Counted from the first letter of the stretch, positions 8,026 through 18,433 are shown. The stretch: 64,000 bases of DNA from JASLDZ01 sp964244065 (GCA_964244065.1 CAXTHH010000007.1:1-64000), one strand, 5' to 3'. The notes: generated by a model not told the origin, from the letters alone. Made by a program: numbers and translations.

Positions 8026-9339
8026 TTGACCGCCCTTCCCGTCCCCGAACCGTCGCCGGAGGCCGCCCCCGGCCTGCCCGCGCGGCTGGACGCGCGGACG
8101 CTGCACGCCGGCTGGGGCCTGGGCGTGCTCGGCGTGGCCGCCCTGGCGCTGCTGTTCGCCGGCGAGGCGCCCCGGGCCCGGGCGCTCGCCGCCCTGGCCG
8201 TCGCCGCCGCGCCGGGCCTGCTGGCGCTGGCGCCCGCCCCGCGGGCGCGCCTGGCCGAGCTCGCCGTGTGGGCGCCGGCCGCCGCGCTCTCGCTGTGGCT
8301 GGGCGGCGGGACCGCCGGGCCGTTGGGGGCCCTGGCCCTGGCGCCGGCGCTGGCCGGGCTGGCGCTCGCCCGGCCGGTGGCGGGCGTGGCGGCGAGCTGC
8401 CTGACCGCCGGCGCGATCTCCACGCTGGAGGCGCTCGGCCGGCTGCCGCCGTCGCCGTTCGCCGCCGCCGACGCGCCCGCGCTGGCGTCGAGCCTGATGG
8501 CGCTGCTGGCCGTCGCCGCCGCCGCCGCCGCCGCCAGCGTTTCGCGGACGGCCCCGCCCCCACCCGCCGCACCCGGTCCGGATCCCGAGCTGGAGGCGCG
8601 GCTGGCGCGGGCGGAGGCGGGACGCGAGCGGGCCGAGGGCGAGGCCCGCGCCCGCGCCCGCTTCCTGGCCGAGATGAGCCACGAGCTCCGCACCCCGCTG
8701 AACGCCGTGGTGGGCTTCAGCGACGTGATGCGCACCAAGCTCTTCGGGCCGCTGCCCGACCGCTACGCCGAGTACGCCGAGCTGATCCACCAGTCGGGCG
8801 AGCACCTGACCGCCCTGATCGACGACGTGCTCGACCTCTCCAAGATCGACGCCGACCGCTACGAGCTGCGCCGCGAGCTCCTGGACGCGCGCGAGCCCGC
8901 CGAGGCCGCGCTGCGCCTCATGCGCCCCCAGGCCGAGCGCAAGGGCGTCGCGCTGCGCGCCGACCTGCCGTCCGGGCCGCTGACGGCCGACGCCGACGCG
9001 CGAGCGCTGAAGCAGATCGCCCTCAACCTGCTCTCCAACGCGCTCAAGTTCACGCCTCCCGGCGGCGAGGTGAACCTGTCGGTGCGCGCCAGCGCCGGCG
9101 CCCTGGAGCTGGCGGTGTCGGACACGGGGCCGGGCATCTCGCCGGAGGACCTGCGCCGGCTGGGCGCCCCCTACGCCCAGGCCGAGGCCGGGCGGGACGC
9201 CAAGGGCACGGGGCTGGGCCTGTCGCTGGTCAAGGCGCTGGCCGGCCTGCACGGGGGGGAGCTCCTGCTCGAAAGCCGGCTCGGCGAGGGCACGGCGGCC
9301 ACGGTGCGCCTGCCCGTGCTGGTTCCCGCCGCGACCTAG
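8026..9339 (+). CDS. Membrane histidine kinase resembling DivJ
   Basis: A 437-residue kinase. Residues 25-170 contain several hydrophobic segments forming a multi-pass membrane region, followed by a charged coiled-coil linker (ELEARLARAEAGRERAEGEA) and the core FLAEMSHELRTPLNAVVGFS with His219, then GPLPDRYAEYAELIHQSGEH and a full HATPase_c domain (NLLSNALKFTPPGG; DTGPGISPEDL; GTGLGLSLVKAL). The segment after the His box is characteristic of the DivJ/PleC/PdhS kinases that phosphorylate the cell-fate regulator DivK; a multi-pass N-terminus without PAS domains points to DivJ. The start is TTG at 8026. Ortholog status is an inference. Confidence 0.75.
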   Translation: MTALPVPEPSPEAAPGLPARLDARTLHAGWGLGVLGVAALALLFAGEAPRARALAALAVAAAPGLLALAPAPRARLAELAVWAPAAALSLWLGGGTAGPLGALALAPALAGLALARPVAGVAASCLTAGAISTLEALGRLPPSPFAAADAPALASSLMALLAVAAAAAAASVSRTAPPPPAAPGPDPELEARLARAEAGRERAEGEARARARFLAEMSHELRTPLNAVVGFSDVMRTKLFGPLPDRYAEYAELIHQSGEHLTALIDDVLDLSKIDADRYELRRELLDAREPAEAALRLMRPQAERKGVALRADLPSGPLTADADARALKQIALNLLSNALKFTPPGGEVNLSVRASAGALELAVSDTGPGISPEDLRRLGAPYAQAEAGRDAKGTGLGLSLVKALAGLHGGELLLESRLGEGTAATVRLPVLVPAAT

Positions 9340-10172
9340 GGCCCGGCCGCCAGGAAGGCGCGGCCGGTGGCGAAGTCGCCCGCCTCCACCAGGGTCGACA
9401 CGGTGCGGTCGCCCGGCAGCACCAGCTCCACGCGCACATGCTCCCGGGGGTCGAGCGCGGCCAGGGCCTCGGCCGCCCGGCCGGGGAAGGTGAAGCGCCA
9501 CGCCCGCCCGCCGTCCAGCGCCAGCTTGCCGGAGGCCGGCGTCTCGATCAGCGCGGCCGCGGGCGGGCCGCCGTCGGCGGCGAGGTAGGGCTGCGGCGCC
9601 CGCGCAGGGTCGCGCATGGCCAGCCGCGCGGTCCAGGCGCGAGCGGCGTCGGGAGCCGGGGTCTCGAGGGCGAACACGGGGGTCGAGGCGGTCGAGGCGC
9701 GGCGCAGGCCGAGCACGGCCGGAGCGCCGCCCAGCCGGGTGCGCGTGGAGAGCGCCCAGAACGGGACGGGGCGGTCGGCGCGCCGCCGGGCCGTCCAGCC
9801 GCCTGCGGGGCCCGGCAGCTCCAGCACGTTCTGGCGCGACCAGCCCAGGAAGGCGGCGCGCACGCGCTGGGCGGCCACGCGCAGGTCGGGCGAGGCGCAG
9901 GGCTCCCGCGCCGCCCGCGCCGACGCCCGGGCCGCGGCGGCGTCCAGCGCCCGCGGGTCGGCGCCCTCTCGGACCGCCGCGCCCCGCGCCTGCGCCGCCC
10001 CCGCCGCCAGCCCGGCTTGCACCGGCGGCGCGAACAGCTTGCAGCGCGCCCCGGCCTCCCGCATGAGCGTGCGCTCGTACAGCACGGCCCCGAGGTCGCC
10101 CGCCGCCACGGCCGGGGCGGCGGCGAGGACCAGCGGGCCGGCGAGGGCGAGGACGGCGGCGGCGGACGGCAT
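9336..10172 (-). CDS. Unrecognised secreted protein
   Basis: A 278-residue protein with a clear Sec signal peptide (MPSAAAVLALAGPLVLAAAPAVAAGD). The first mature ~110 residues are helical (LYERTLMREAGARCKLFAPP, with a second Cys in REPCASPDLRVAAQ), and the C-terminal half looks like beta strands with the pattern WRFTFPGRAAEAL and RVELVLPGDRTVSTL. I do not recognise the family. Its stop codon overlaps that of the convergent DivJ-like kinase. Confidence 0.7.
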   Translation of the reverse strand: MPSAAAVLALAGPLVLAAAPAVAAGDLGAVLYERTLMREAGARCKLFAPPVQAGLAAGAAQARGAAVREGADPRALDAAAARASARAAREPCASPDLRVAAQRVRAAFLGWSRQNVLELPGPAGGWTARRRADRPVPFWALSTRTRLGGAPAVLGLRRASTASTPVFALETPAPDAARAWTARLAMRDPARAPQPYLAADGGPPAAALIETPASGKLALDGGRAWRFTFPGRAAEALAALDPREHVRVELVLPGDRTVSTLVEAGDFATGRAFLAAGP

Positions 10173-10222
10173 CGCGCCACCCTGCCCGCCGCCGCTTTCG
10201 CCCGGATGAACGGAGCCGCCGC

Positions 10223-10573
10223 ATGGAGCTCTCCACCGACCTGTGGGTCTCCGCCCTGATCCACCGGGCGCGGCTGGGCGGGGCCTACGCCACCGTGGTG
10301 CGCAAGGGCGACGCGCGGGCCGGCGCCGTGCTGGTCAAGGGCGTGGACCTGCGCACCCGCACCGCCCGCCTGTGGACCGAGGCCCTGCGCGGCGACGGCG
10401 AGCGCGTGTGGATGCAGCCCCACCCCGGCGCGGACGAGCCGACGCTCGACGCCTACGCCGAGCGCCAGGCCCGCTACGATCCCGACCTGTGGGTGGTGGA
10501 GGTGGAGGACGCGGACGCCGCCCGCTTCCTCACGGAGACGGTCGAGCCCGCGCCCCCGCCCGCCGCGGCTTAA
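10223..10573 (+). CDS. DUF1491 family protein
   Basis: A 116-residue protein matching DUF1491, a small alphaproteobacterial family of unknown function. The typical opening is ELSTDLWVSALIHRARLGGA, followed by VRKGDARAGAVLVKGVDL and the end DLWVVEVEDADAARFL. It starts at an ATG preceded by GGAG (10212-10215). The downstream unknown gene at 10633 may be co-transcribed. Confidence 0.85.
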   Translation: MELSTDLWVSALIHRARLGGAYATVVRKGDARAGAVLVKGVDLRTRTARLWTEALRGDGERVWMQPHPGADEPTLDAYAERQARYDPDLWVVEVEDADAARFLTETVEPAPPPAAA

Positions 10574-10632
10574 GCCCTCGTCAACCAAGCCCGCACACCC
10601 GGCCGAAAGGCGCCGGGGCGCAGGTTCGCCCC

Positions 10633-11013
10633 ATGCTGTTCCTGATGAACGACACGGTGCTGGAGCTCGACGGGGCGCAGGCGCCCGCGCCTCCGCCCGC
10701 CGCCCGCATGGGCGCGCTGAAGCTCTCGCACGTGCTGGAGCTCGGCGCCGAGCTCTACGCGCAGCGCCCCCTGCTCCATCGCCACGACCCCGAGCGCGCG
10801 CGCCGCCTGGCGCTGCTGGTCAAGAGCAAGGCGCCCGAGGTGAACGCCGCCCTGTTCGTGGCCCCCGCCGCCGGCTGCCGCCCCGACGCGGTGATCCACC
10901 GCGTCGCCGAACTCTCCGTCGAGCTGATGGCCGGCCTCAAGACCCTCTCCGAGTCCGGCGCCCTCAACGCCCTCACGGCCGACCGCGAGGTCTGGCGCCG
11001 CCTGGCGGCCTAG
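10633..11013 (+). CDS. Unrecognised small helical protein
   Basis: A 126-residue protein with no family I can name. It is predicted to be mostly helical (LSHVLELGAELYAQRPLLHR; HRVAELSVELMAGLKTLSES). The ATG is immediately preceded by a GC hairpin (GGGGCG-caggtt-CGCCCC, 10615-10632) that would cover the ribosome-binding site, and no good Shine-Dalgarno is seen. It follows the DUF1491 gene by 59 bp on the same strand. Confidence 0.65.
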   Translation: MLFLMNDTVLELDGAQAPAPPPAARMGALKLSHVLELGAELYAQRPLLHRHDPERARRLALLVKSKAPEVNAALFVAPAAGCRPDAVIHRVAELSVELMAGLKTLSESGALNALTADREVWRRLAA

Positions 11014-11025
11014 ACCCAGCGCGGT

Positions 11026-11361
11026 TCAGAAAACAGCGCACGCCCGCAAAGTGGCCGTCGCTTTTTCCCGGTCCTGATCGGAAAGAGCGCCCAGCCGCCT
11101 GATCACGTGAGCGGCTTCGACCGTGGCCAGCTTGGAGGCGCGCAGCCGACTTGCGAGCGGCAAGCCCGCCGCCTCGAAATCGACGATGAGCGCGTCACCG
11201 AACCGCTCGCGCTTGCTGGTCGTGATCATGGCCACCCACAGTTGGCCCGTATTCGCGACCAGCTCGGTACGGCTCACGACCAGTGTGGGGCGGCGCTGCT
11301 CGGCTAGCTTGTCGCTGTAGGGGAACGGAAGAACGACGACGTCAAACGGCTGAAGCGTCAT
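11026..11361 (-). CDS. PemK/MazF-family toxin (probable mRNA interferase)
   Basis: A 111-residue protein with the MazF/PemK fold signature: FDVVVLPFPYSD at residues 5-16, RRPTLVVSRTEL, then WVAMITTS and SRLRASKLATVE. Family members cleave RNA and are neutralised by an antitoxin from the same operon. The start ATG at 11361 overlaps the stop of the upstream gene by four bases, so both are probably translated together. The final strand and helix (IRRLGALSDQDREKATATLRACAVF) are typical. Codon use is less GC-biased than the neighbouring housekeeping genes, suggesting acquisition. Confidence 0.85.
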   Translation of the reverse strand: MTLQPFDVVVLPFPYSDKLAEQRRPTLVVSRTELVANTGQLWVAMITTSKRERFGDALIVDFEAAGLPLASRLRASKLATVEAAHVIRRLGALSDQDREKATATLRACAVF

Positions 11362-11711
11362 AGATGACGAAACGCCTCTTCGTCCTCCGGCTCGCTCCAT
11401 TCCGTGAAGACTGCGAACGGGTCGTCTTCCAGTATTCTTTCGGTCGGAACGTCCTCGATCTCCACCTCCCGGGCGCTAATCAGGTTCTCCTGACGCGTGA
11501 TGTCGCCCCGCATGCGCAACGACACGCCGCCTTGGCGCAGGCGCGCCGCCACCGATTCCGGCTCGCGCACGAAGAATTGATTGACCTTGAGATTGTGCTG
11601 CGGATTGACTGCGCGGTCAGCAAGCACATAGAGGCCGGACATCAGCTTGGGGGTGAACTCCTCCACCCGGCCGTCCGGAAGACTCCTTCTGCGCACAAAC
11701 CTGAGCGTCAT
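11358..11711 (-). CDS. Candidate antitoxin partner of the MazF-like toxin, no known fold recognised
   Basis: A 117-residue protein directly upstream of, and overlapping by four bases, the PemK/MazF-like gene; this is the usual antitoxin position. It does not show the ribbon-helix-helix, AbrB or Phd patterns normally seen in MazE-type antitoxins. Visible segments are a basic N-terminus (MTLRFVRRRSLPDG), a central block NQFFVREPESVAARLRQGG and a highly acidic C-terminus (EWSEPEDEEAFRHL) that could wrap the basic toxin. The start ATG at 11711 has GGAG and GAAG upstream. Antitoxin function is inferred from context only. Confidence 0.6.
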   Translation of the reverse strand: MTLRFVRRRSLPDGRVEEFTPKLMSGLYVLADRAVNPQHNLKVNQFFVREPESVAARLRQGGVSLRMRGDITRQENLISAREVEIEDVPTERILEDDPFAVFTEWSEPEDEEAFRHL

Positions 11712-11792
11712 CTTCCAACTCTCCGCAACGCGTGGCGAAGATAACCCTTGCTGCTCATTGCGTCGAGAGCGTCCGCCTTGCTAAAGCCAGCC

Positions 11793-13391
<1,599 letters not shown>

Positions 13392-13530
13392 CCTTCCGGC
13401 AGGGGCTGGTCTCCGCTCATCCGCCGGAGGCGCTCGCCGCACGCGCAAACCGGGGCAGGCCTCGCGCTTGCTCCGTCCCTCGCCGATCCCCGCCCGATGT
13501 GCCGGGCCGGGACGGTGGAGCGCGGACGTC

Positions 13531-14829
13531 ATGGCGACCTGGACGGGGCTCTCCTTCAGGCGCGGCGCGGGCGACGGCCGGCTGCTGGACGACCCCGCGC
13601 GGCTCGAGCTGCTCGGCCCCGAGATGCTGCGCGCCGAGGCCGCGGCCGCCAGGCTGCGCGCCGCCCGCGCCCCGGCCTCCGAACGCCCCGGGCGACACCT
13701 GGAGCACGCCCGCCTGCTGCGCGAGCACGGCGAGCGGGCCGGCGCGCCCGAGTCCCTGGCCCGCGCCGCGCGCGCCGCAGAGGCGGCCGGCGGTCGCGAG
13801 GGCGCGCTGGAAGGGGCGCTGGCCGCCCTCGCCGCCGCGGCGCTCGGGGGCGAGGCCGCCCTGCTGGACGCCGCCGACGCGCGCCTCGCCGAATTCGGGC
13901 CGGCCGTGCAGGCCTCGCCCGCGGCGCGCGCCGCCGCCGCCTCGGCGCAGCTGCGCGCGCGCCGCGCCCTGGCCGACGGCCGCCCCGACGCAGGACTCGC
14001 CGCCGCGGCCGCGTGCGATGGCGCGGTGGCCGGCCTGGCGCGCCTCGTCCGGCGGGAGCCGGGGCGGACGCCCGAGCTGATCCGCGCCCGGCTGGACCGG
14101 GCCGAGCTCCTGGTCGGCTTCGCCCTGCGCCTGCGCGACGCCGCCCCGGCCGCCCGCGCCGCCGCGGACATGGCCGACCTGCTGCCCCGCATGGACCCCG
14201 ACCGCCTGCCCGTCCTGGCGGGGCGCGCCGCCCGCCTCCGCGGCGAGGCGCTGACCGCCGAGGGCGAGCTCCTGGGCTGCCCCCGCCGCCTGGGCGAGGC
14301 GTCCAGGCTGCTGCAGGACGCGCTGGCGGCCCTGCCCTCCGACCACGCCCCTGTGGAGCGCGCCCGCGTCGGCCGCGCGCTCGGCCACGCGGCCCGCGCC
14401 CTCGCGGAGGCGTGCGAGGACGGAGGCGCCGCCGACCTGCTCCTGCAGGCGGCCGTGTCCGCCTTCGAGGGAGCCCGGGCGTCGCTGGAGGGCGCGGCTG
14501 TCCCGCCGCTGACTGCGCAGCTCGCCTTCGAACGGGCCGGCGCCCTGGCTGCCCGCGCCCTGCACGGCGCCGCGGGCGAGGACGCGGCGCGCCAGGCCGA
14601 GACCGCCCTGCGCTACGAGCTCATGCGCCTGGACGCGCGGCGGGAACCCGCCGCCTGGGCCGCCGTCCAGGTCGCCCTGGCCCGCCTCTACGCCGCCAGG
14701 GGCGGGGCCGGGCGCCGGGCCCAGGCCGCCCTCGCGCTCGCGGGGGCGCTTGAGGTGTTCGCCGAGGAGGGCTTGGCCGGCCTCGCCGACCAGGCCGCCG
14801 CCGCCCTGCGCGAGCTCCGCCCGGCGTGA
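13531..14829 (+). CDS. Unrecognised alanine-rich, all-helical (TPR-like) protein
   Basis: A 432-residue protein of regularly spaced amphipathic helices rich in Ala, Arg, Glu and Leu, resembling tetratricopeptide-type solenoids (for example RHLEHARLLREHGERAGAPE and AALRYELMRLDARREPAAW-type helices). No signal peptide or enzyme motif is visible. The start ATG at 13531 is supported by GGAG about 13 bases upstream; an in-frame upstream ORF extension exists but contains no conserved-looking sequence. It is tail-to-tail with the proline-rich secreted protein. Function unknown. Confidence 0.6.
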   Translation: MATWTGLSFRRGAGDGRLLDDPARLELLGPEMLRAEAAAARLRAARAPASERPGRHLEHARLLREHGERAGAPESLARAARAAEAAGGREGALEGALAALAAAALGGEAALLDAADARLAEFGPAVQASPAARAAAASAQLRARRALADGRPDAGLAAAAACDGAVAGLARLVRREPGRTPELIRARLDRAELLVGFALRLRDAAPAARAAADMADLLPRMDPDRLPVLAGRAARLRGEALTAEGELLGCPRRLGEASRLLQDALAALPSDHAPVERARVGRALGHAARALAEACEDGGAADLLLQAAVSAFEGARASLEGAAVPPLTAQLAFERAGALAARALHGAAGEDAARQAETALRYELMRLDARREPAAWAAVQVALARLYAARGGAGRRAQAALALAGALEVFAEEGLAGLADQAAAALRELRPA

Positions 14830-14833
14830 GGCC

Positions 14834-15829
14834 CTAGCGGGCGCCGTCCGCCAGGCGGGCGGCGTTCACGGCCGCCTTGCTCGCGCCGAGCCCCTGGCGG
14901 GCCACGGCCGGCTCGGTCTCCGGGGCGGAGAGGTCGGGGGCGGGACGGGCGAAGAACTGCGGCGACACCGGCACGGAGGCGTCGGGCTCCAGCCCGTATT
15001 CCCGCTGGACGGAGTAGCGGCGCGCGCCCTCGGCCGCGGGCGCGCTGGCGGTGGCGGGCGTCACATAGTTGCGGGCGTAGGCAGGCGGGCGCGGCGGCCC
15101 AAGTCCTGTGGCGTCCGCCGCATTGGGGCTGGGGGTGACGGGCGCCGGCGGGGGCGCCGTGCGCGCCACGGCGGGGACGGGAGCGGGCGCCGGCGCGCGC
15201 ACCGGCGGGAGCGCATACGCGGCGGGAGCGGCCGGGCCCGGGCCGACGTAGCCGAAGCGGCCGACGGCGGGGGGCGGCAGCTCCGTGGAGGGTCCCACCT
15301 GCGGCGCGGCGGGCGCGGCGGCGGCGCCGGCCGCCGGAGGGCGCGGCGCATAGGGGCCGGCGTAGGGGCTGGGCGCCCCCGCCGAGGGCGTCGGCGCCGC
15401 CGCGGTCGGGGCGGGGGCGTAGGATGCGGTGGGCGGGTCCGCGCGGGGCGCGGTCCTCGGCGCCGGCGAGGCGAACGCGGCGGGCGGCGCCGCCGCGGTT
15501 CGGGCGCGCGGCGCAGGGGCGTAGGCGGGGGTCACGCCGGCGTAGCGGCCGCGAAGGCCGCCCGCGGCGGGAACGGGGGCGGCCGCAGGCGCCGGGGTCG
15601 GCGCGTAGGTCTCGGGGGCGAGGCTGGGGCGCAGCTCCGCCTTGCCGGGCCAGCGCAGGGTGCGCATCGGCGGGGCGGCGGTTGGCGCATCGGCGTAGGC
15701 CAGGGCCACCGGCGGGCGCAGCCCGGCGCGGGGGCCGTAGCGGTCGGGCGCGCCTTGCGCCTGCGCCGCAGCGGCGACGCCGGCCGCGGCGAGCACGACG
15801 AGGGGCGGAAGGGCGAGGGCGCGGGCCAT
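14834..15829 (-). CDS. Proline/alanine-rich secreted protein
   Basis: A 331-residue low-complexity protein. Residues 1-26 form a signal peptide (LALPPLVVLAAAGVAAAAQA). The mature part is dominated by Ala-Pro tracts with recurring Tyr (YAPAPTAA, YAGPYAPRPP, SYAPAP), and only the last ~70 residues look ordered (RRYSVQREYGLEPDASVPVS; ARQGLGASKAAVNAARLADG). It could span the periplasm or decorate the envelope, but no known family is recognised. It begins 35 bp after the stop of the ABC permease gene and may be the last gene of that transcript. Confidence 0.6.
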   Translation of the reverse strand: MARALALPPLVVLAAAGVAAAAQAQGAPDRYGPRAGLRPPVALAYADAPTAAPPMRTLRWPGKAELRPSLAPETYAPTPAPAAAPVPAAGGLRGRYAGVTPAYAPAPRARTAAAPPAAFASPAPRTAPRADPPTASYAPAPTAAAPTPSAGAPSPYAGPYAPRPPAAGAAAAPAAPQVGPSTELPPPAVGRFGYVGPGPAAPAAYALPPVRAPAPAPVPAVARTAPPPAPVTPSPNAADATGLGPPRPPAYARNYVTPATASAPAAEGARRYSVQREYGLEPDASVPVSPQFFARPAPDLSAPETEPAVARQGLGASKAAVNAARLADGAR

Positions 15830-15864
15830 GCCCCGACGGAACGCCCGGCGCGCTTTCGACGGCG

Positions 15865-16623
15865 TTAACGGCCTCGCCACCATCGCAGCACGGCCGCCTC
15901 CGCGCGCTGCAGTCCCGCGTTCAGCGCCGCCGCGAGCAGGCCCAGCACGATCAGCGCGGCGAACATGTCGGCGGTGCGCAGGCGCTCGCCGGCCTCCAGG
16001 ATGCGCCAGGCCAGGCCCTGGCTGCGGCCGGAGCCGGCCACGAACTCGGCCACCACCGCCCCGATCACCGCCAGGCCGGAGCCGACCTTCAGCCCCTCCA
16101 GCACATAGGGCGTGGCGGCGGGCAGGCGCAGGCGCAGCAGGCGCTGGAGGGGGCGGGCGCCGTGCAGGTCGAACAGGCGCTCCAGGTCCGGGTCGGCGCT
16201 GCGCAACCCGGTCTCCGCGCCGGAGAACAGGGGGAAGAAGGCCACCACGGCGGCCAGCGCGGTGACGGCCCGCTCGGGGTGCTCCAGCCCCGCCCAGATC
16301 ACCACCAGGGGCGCGATGGCCACCACGGGGGTGACCTGCAGCGTGACCAGCACCGGCCTGAGCGCCCGCTCGGCCCAGCGGCTCGCCCCGGCCAGCAGCG
16401 CCAGCGGCCAGGCGAACAGCGCCGCGAGCCCCAGCGCCAGCAGCGCCTGGCCGAGGGTGGCCAGCGCCGCCCGGGCGAGCCCGCCGGGGTCGGCCGCCAG
16501 CGCCGCCGCCACCGCGACCGGCGAGGGCAGGACGAACGGCGGCAGGCGCAGCAGCAGCACCGCCGCCTGCCATGCCGACAACAACGCGGCGACCAGCAGC
16601 AGGGGCGCGAAGCGCGCGCTCAC
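15865..16623 (-). CDS. ABC transporter permease (SsuC/TauC/ThiX type)
   Basis: A 252-residue inner-membrane permease with about six hydrophobic segments and the binding-protein-dependent loop motif (LFDLHGARPLQRLLRLRLPA, near residue 155). It is of the nitrate/sulfonate/taurine-type permease family. The start ATG overlaps the ATPase stop by four bases (16620-16623), so the three transporter genes are translationally coupled in the order binding protein, ATPase, permease. Substrate is discussed under the binding protein. Confidence 0.9.
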   Translation of the reverse strand: MSARFAPLLLVAALLSAWQAAVLLLRLPPFVLPSPVAVAAALAADPGGLARAALATLGQALLALGLAALFAWPLALLAGASRWAERALRPVLVTLQVTPVVAIAPLVVIWAGLEHPERAVTALAAVVAFFPLFSGAETGLRSADPDLERLFDLHGARPLQRLLRLRLPAATPYVLEGLKVGSGLAVIGAVVAEFVAGSGRSQGLAWRILEAGERLRTADMFAALIVLGLLAAALNAGLQRAEAAVLRWWRGR

Positions 16624-17360
16624 GCCGCCGCCTCCCCGGCGAGCAGCAGGGCGGAGACGGCCTCCGCCGCCGCCCGGTGCTCGGCCGAGCCGCGGAAGCC
16701 GGGCGGGCGGGGAACGGGCGCGTCGGGCCGCACCTCCCCCGCGATCCGGCCCGGCCCGGGGGTGAGCGCCACGACGCGGTGCGCCAGCTGGGCGGCCTCG
16801 TCCACGCTGTGGGTGACGAACAGCACGGCGGGGCGGCCGCCAGCGTTCCAGCGGGCGTGCAGGTCGTCGGCCAGGCGGCGGCGCTGCAGCTCGTCCAGGG
16901 CGGCGAAGGGTTCGTCCAGCAGCAGGAGCTCGGGCTCGACCGCCAGCGCCCGCGCCAGCGCCACGCGCATGGCCATGCCGCCGGAGAGCTGGGCGGGCCG
17001 GCGGTCCTCCGCTCCGGCGAGGCCCAGCGAGGTCAGCGCCGCCCGGGCCCGGTCGGCCGCGTCAGGAGCGCCGGCCAGCCGCAGCGGCAGGGCCGCGTTC
17101 TCCAGGGCGGAGGCCCAGGGCATCAGGGTGGGCGCCTGGAACACCACCGCCGTGCGGCCCGGCCCGACGCTGCGGCGCACGGCGCCCGCCGTGGGCGCCT
17201 CCAGCCCGGCGAGCAGGCGCAGCGCGGTGGACTTGCCGCAGCCGGACGGCCCCACCAGCGCGGTGATCTCCCCCGCGTGCAGCGCCAGCGACAGGGGGCC
17301 GAGGGCGGGGCCGTCGCGATAGCGGACCTCCGCCGCCTCCAGCGCGGCGCGCTCCGTCAC
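16620..17360 (-). CDS. ABC transporter ATPase (SsuB/TauB/ThiZ type)
   Basis: A 246-residue nucleotide-binding subunit. Walker A (GPSGCGKST), Q-loop (VFQAPTLMPW), signature (LSGGM, a variant of LSGGQ), Walker B (LLLLDEPFAALD) and the H-loop (VTHSVDEA) are all present. The GTG start at 17360 overlaps the binding-protein stop by four bases (GTGA). It energises import together with the permease at 15865. Confidence 0.92.
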   Translation of the reverse strand: MTERAALEAAEVRYRDGPALGPLSLALHAGEITALVGPSGCGKSTALRLLAGLEAPTAGAVRRSVGPGRTAVVFQAPTLMPWASALENAALPLRLAGAPDAADRARAALTSLGLAGAEDRRPAQLSGGMAMRVALARALAVEPELLLLDEPFAALDELQRRRLADDLHARWNAGGRPAVLFVTHSVDEAAQLAHRVVALTPGPGRIAGEVRPDAPVPRPPGFRGSAEHRAAAEAVSALLLAGEAAA

Positions 17361-18352
17361 GGGCGGGGCGCGAACGCCAGGGTGTAGGCCTGCGTCACGT
17401 CCAGGTCCGCGGGGGCGAGCTTCAGCTCCCTGGCCATGTCGGCGAACTCGGCCCAGCGCTGGGCGGTCATGGTCCCGACCGGGGCGCCGCCCTCCGGCTC
17501 CACGATGCCGAACTGCAGCAGCTTCTCGCGCGCCTGCTTCAGGATGTCCGGCCGCATCTGCGGGTTGTCGCGCAGGATGAGGGCGTCGGCGGGGGCGGGG
17601 TCGCCGTGCAGGTAGGTGCGCCAGCCGGCGGCGGTGGCGTCCACGAAGGCCTGCACGGCGGCGGGCGTCTCCGCGATCCAGCGCTCGGTGGCCATGACCA
17701 TGGCGGCGTAGCCGTTGTAGCCGTGGTCGGCGAGCAGCAGCACCAGCGGCTCCTCTCCCGTGGCCCTGGCGATCACGTAGGGCTCGCTGGTGAGGTAGCC
17801 CTCCTGCAGGGCCCGCCTGTCGGCGAGGAAGGCGGCCGGCCCGCCGGAATAGGTGCGGCGCTGGGCGTCGGTGACGCCCGCCTTGGCCTTCAGCCACGGC
17901 CAGATGGTGGCCACGCCGCCCGGCGCGATCAGGATCGGCCGGTCGCGGGCGGAGTCCTCCAGCCGGGCCACGTCGCTGTCCCGATGCGCGATCAGCACCT
18001 GCGGGTCCTTCTGGAAGGCGGCGGCCACCGCGCGGACGCCCGCCTTCTCCCGCGCCAGGTTCAGCAGGGTGAAGCCGTTTGAGCCCAGGGCCATGTCCAC
18101 GGCGCCCGCGGCCAGGAGCTGCGGCGCGCCGACGCCGGAGCCGCCGGGCAGGAGGGTCACGTCCAGCCCGCGCCGGGCGAACTCGCCGCCCGCCAGCGCG
18201 GCGTACCAGCCGCCGTGCTCGGCCTGCGCCGTCCAGTCCGTGGCGAAGCGCACGCGGGTGCGGCCCGGAGCCGCGGCCGGCGCGCGCGCCTTCTCCGGCG
18301 AGCAGGCGGCCAGCGCGAGAGGGGCGGCGGCGAGGAGCGTGCGGCGAAGCAT
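17357..18352 (-). CDS. NMT1/THI5-like ABC substrate-binding lipoprotein
   Basis: A 331-residue periplasmic binding protein with a lipoprotein signal (LALAAC, Cys17). The opening of the mature fold, VRFATDWTAQAEHGGWYAAL, and SGVGAPQLLAAGAVDMALGS place it in the NMT1/THI5-like group that binds thiamin pyrimidine precursors, sulfonates, nitrate or, in some lineages, riboflavin. The DWxxQxEHGG motif resembles ThiY-type pyrimidine binders more than TauA/SsuA, but substrate is an inference; no riboswitch or biosynthetic neighbour is visible to settle it. It is the first gene of the importer operon and is divergent from ispG. Confidence 0.85.
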   Translation of the reverse strand: MLRRTLLAAAPLALAACSPEKARAPAAAPGRTRVRFATDWTAQAEHGGWYAALAGGEFARRGLDVTLLPGGSGVGAPQLLAAGAVDMALGSNGFTLLNLAREKAGVRAVAAAFQKDPQVLIAHRDSDVARLEDSARDRPILIAPGGVATIWPWLKAKAGVTDAQRRTYSGGPAAFLADRRALQEGYLTSEPYVIARATGEEPLVLLLADHGYNGYAAMVMATERWIAETPAAVQAFVDATAAGWRTYLHGDPAPADALILRDNPQMRPDILKQAREKLLQFGIVEPEGGAPVGTMTAQRWAEFADMARELKLAPADLDVTQAYTLAFAPRP

Positions 18353-18433
18353 GGCGTCAGCTTAGCATCTGCGCGCACCTGTCACATCGGCGCGATAGCC
18401 TTGCGGCCCCGGCGCGCCTATCTTCCGAGCGCC

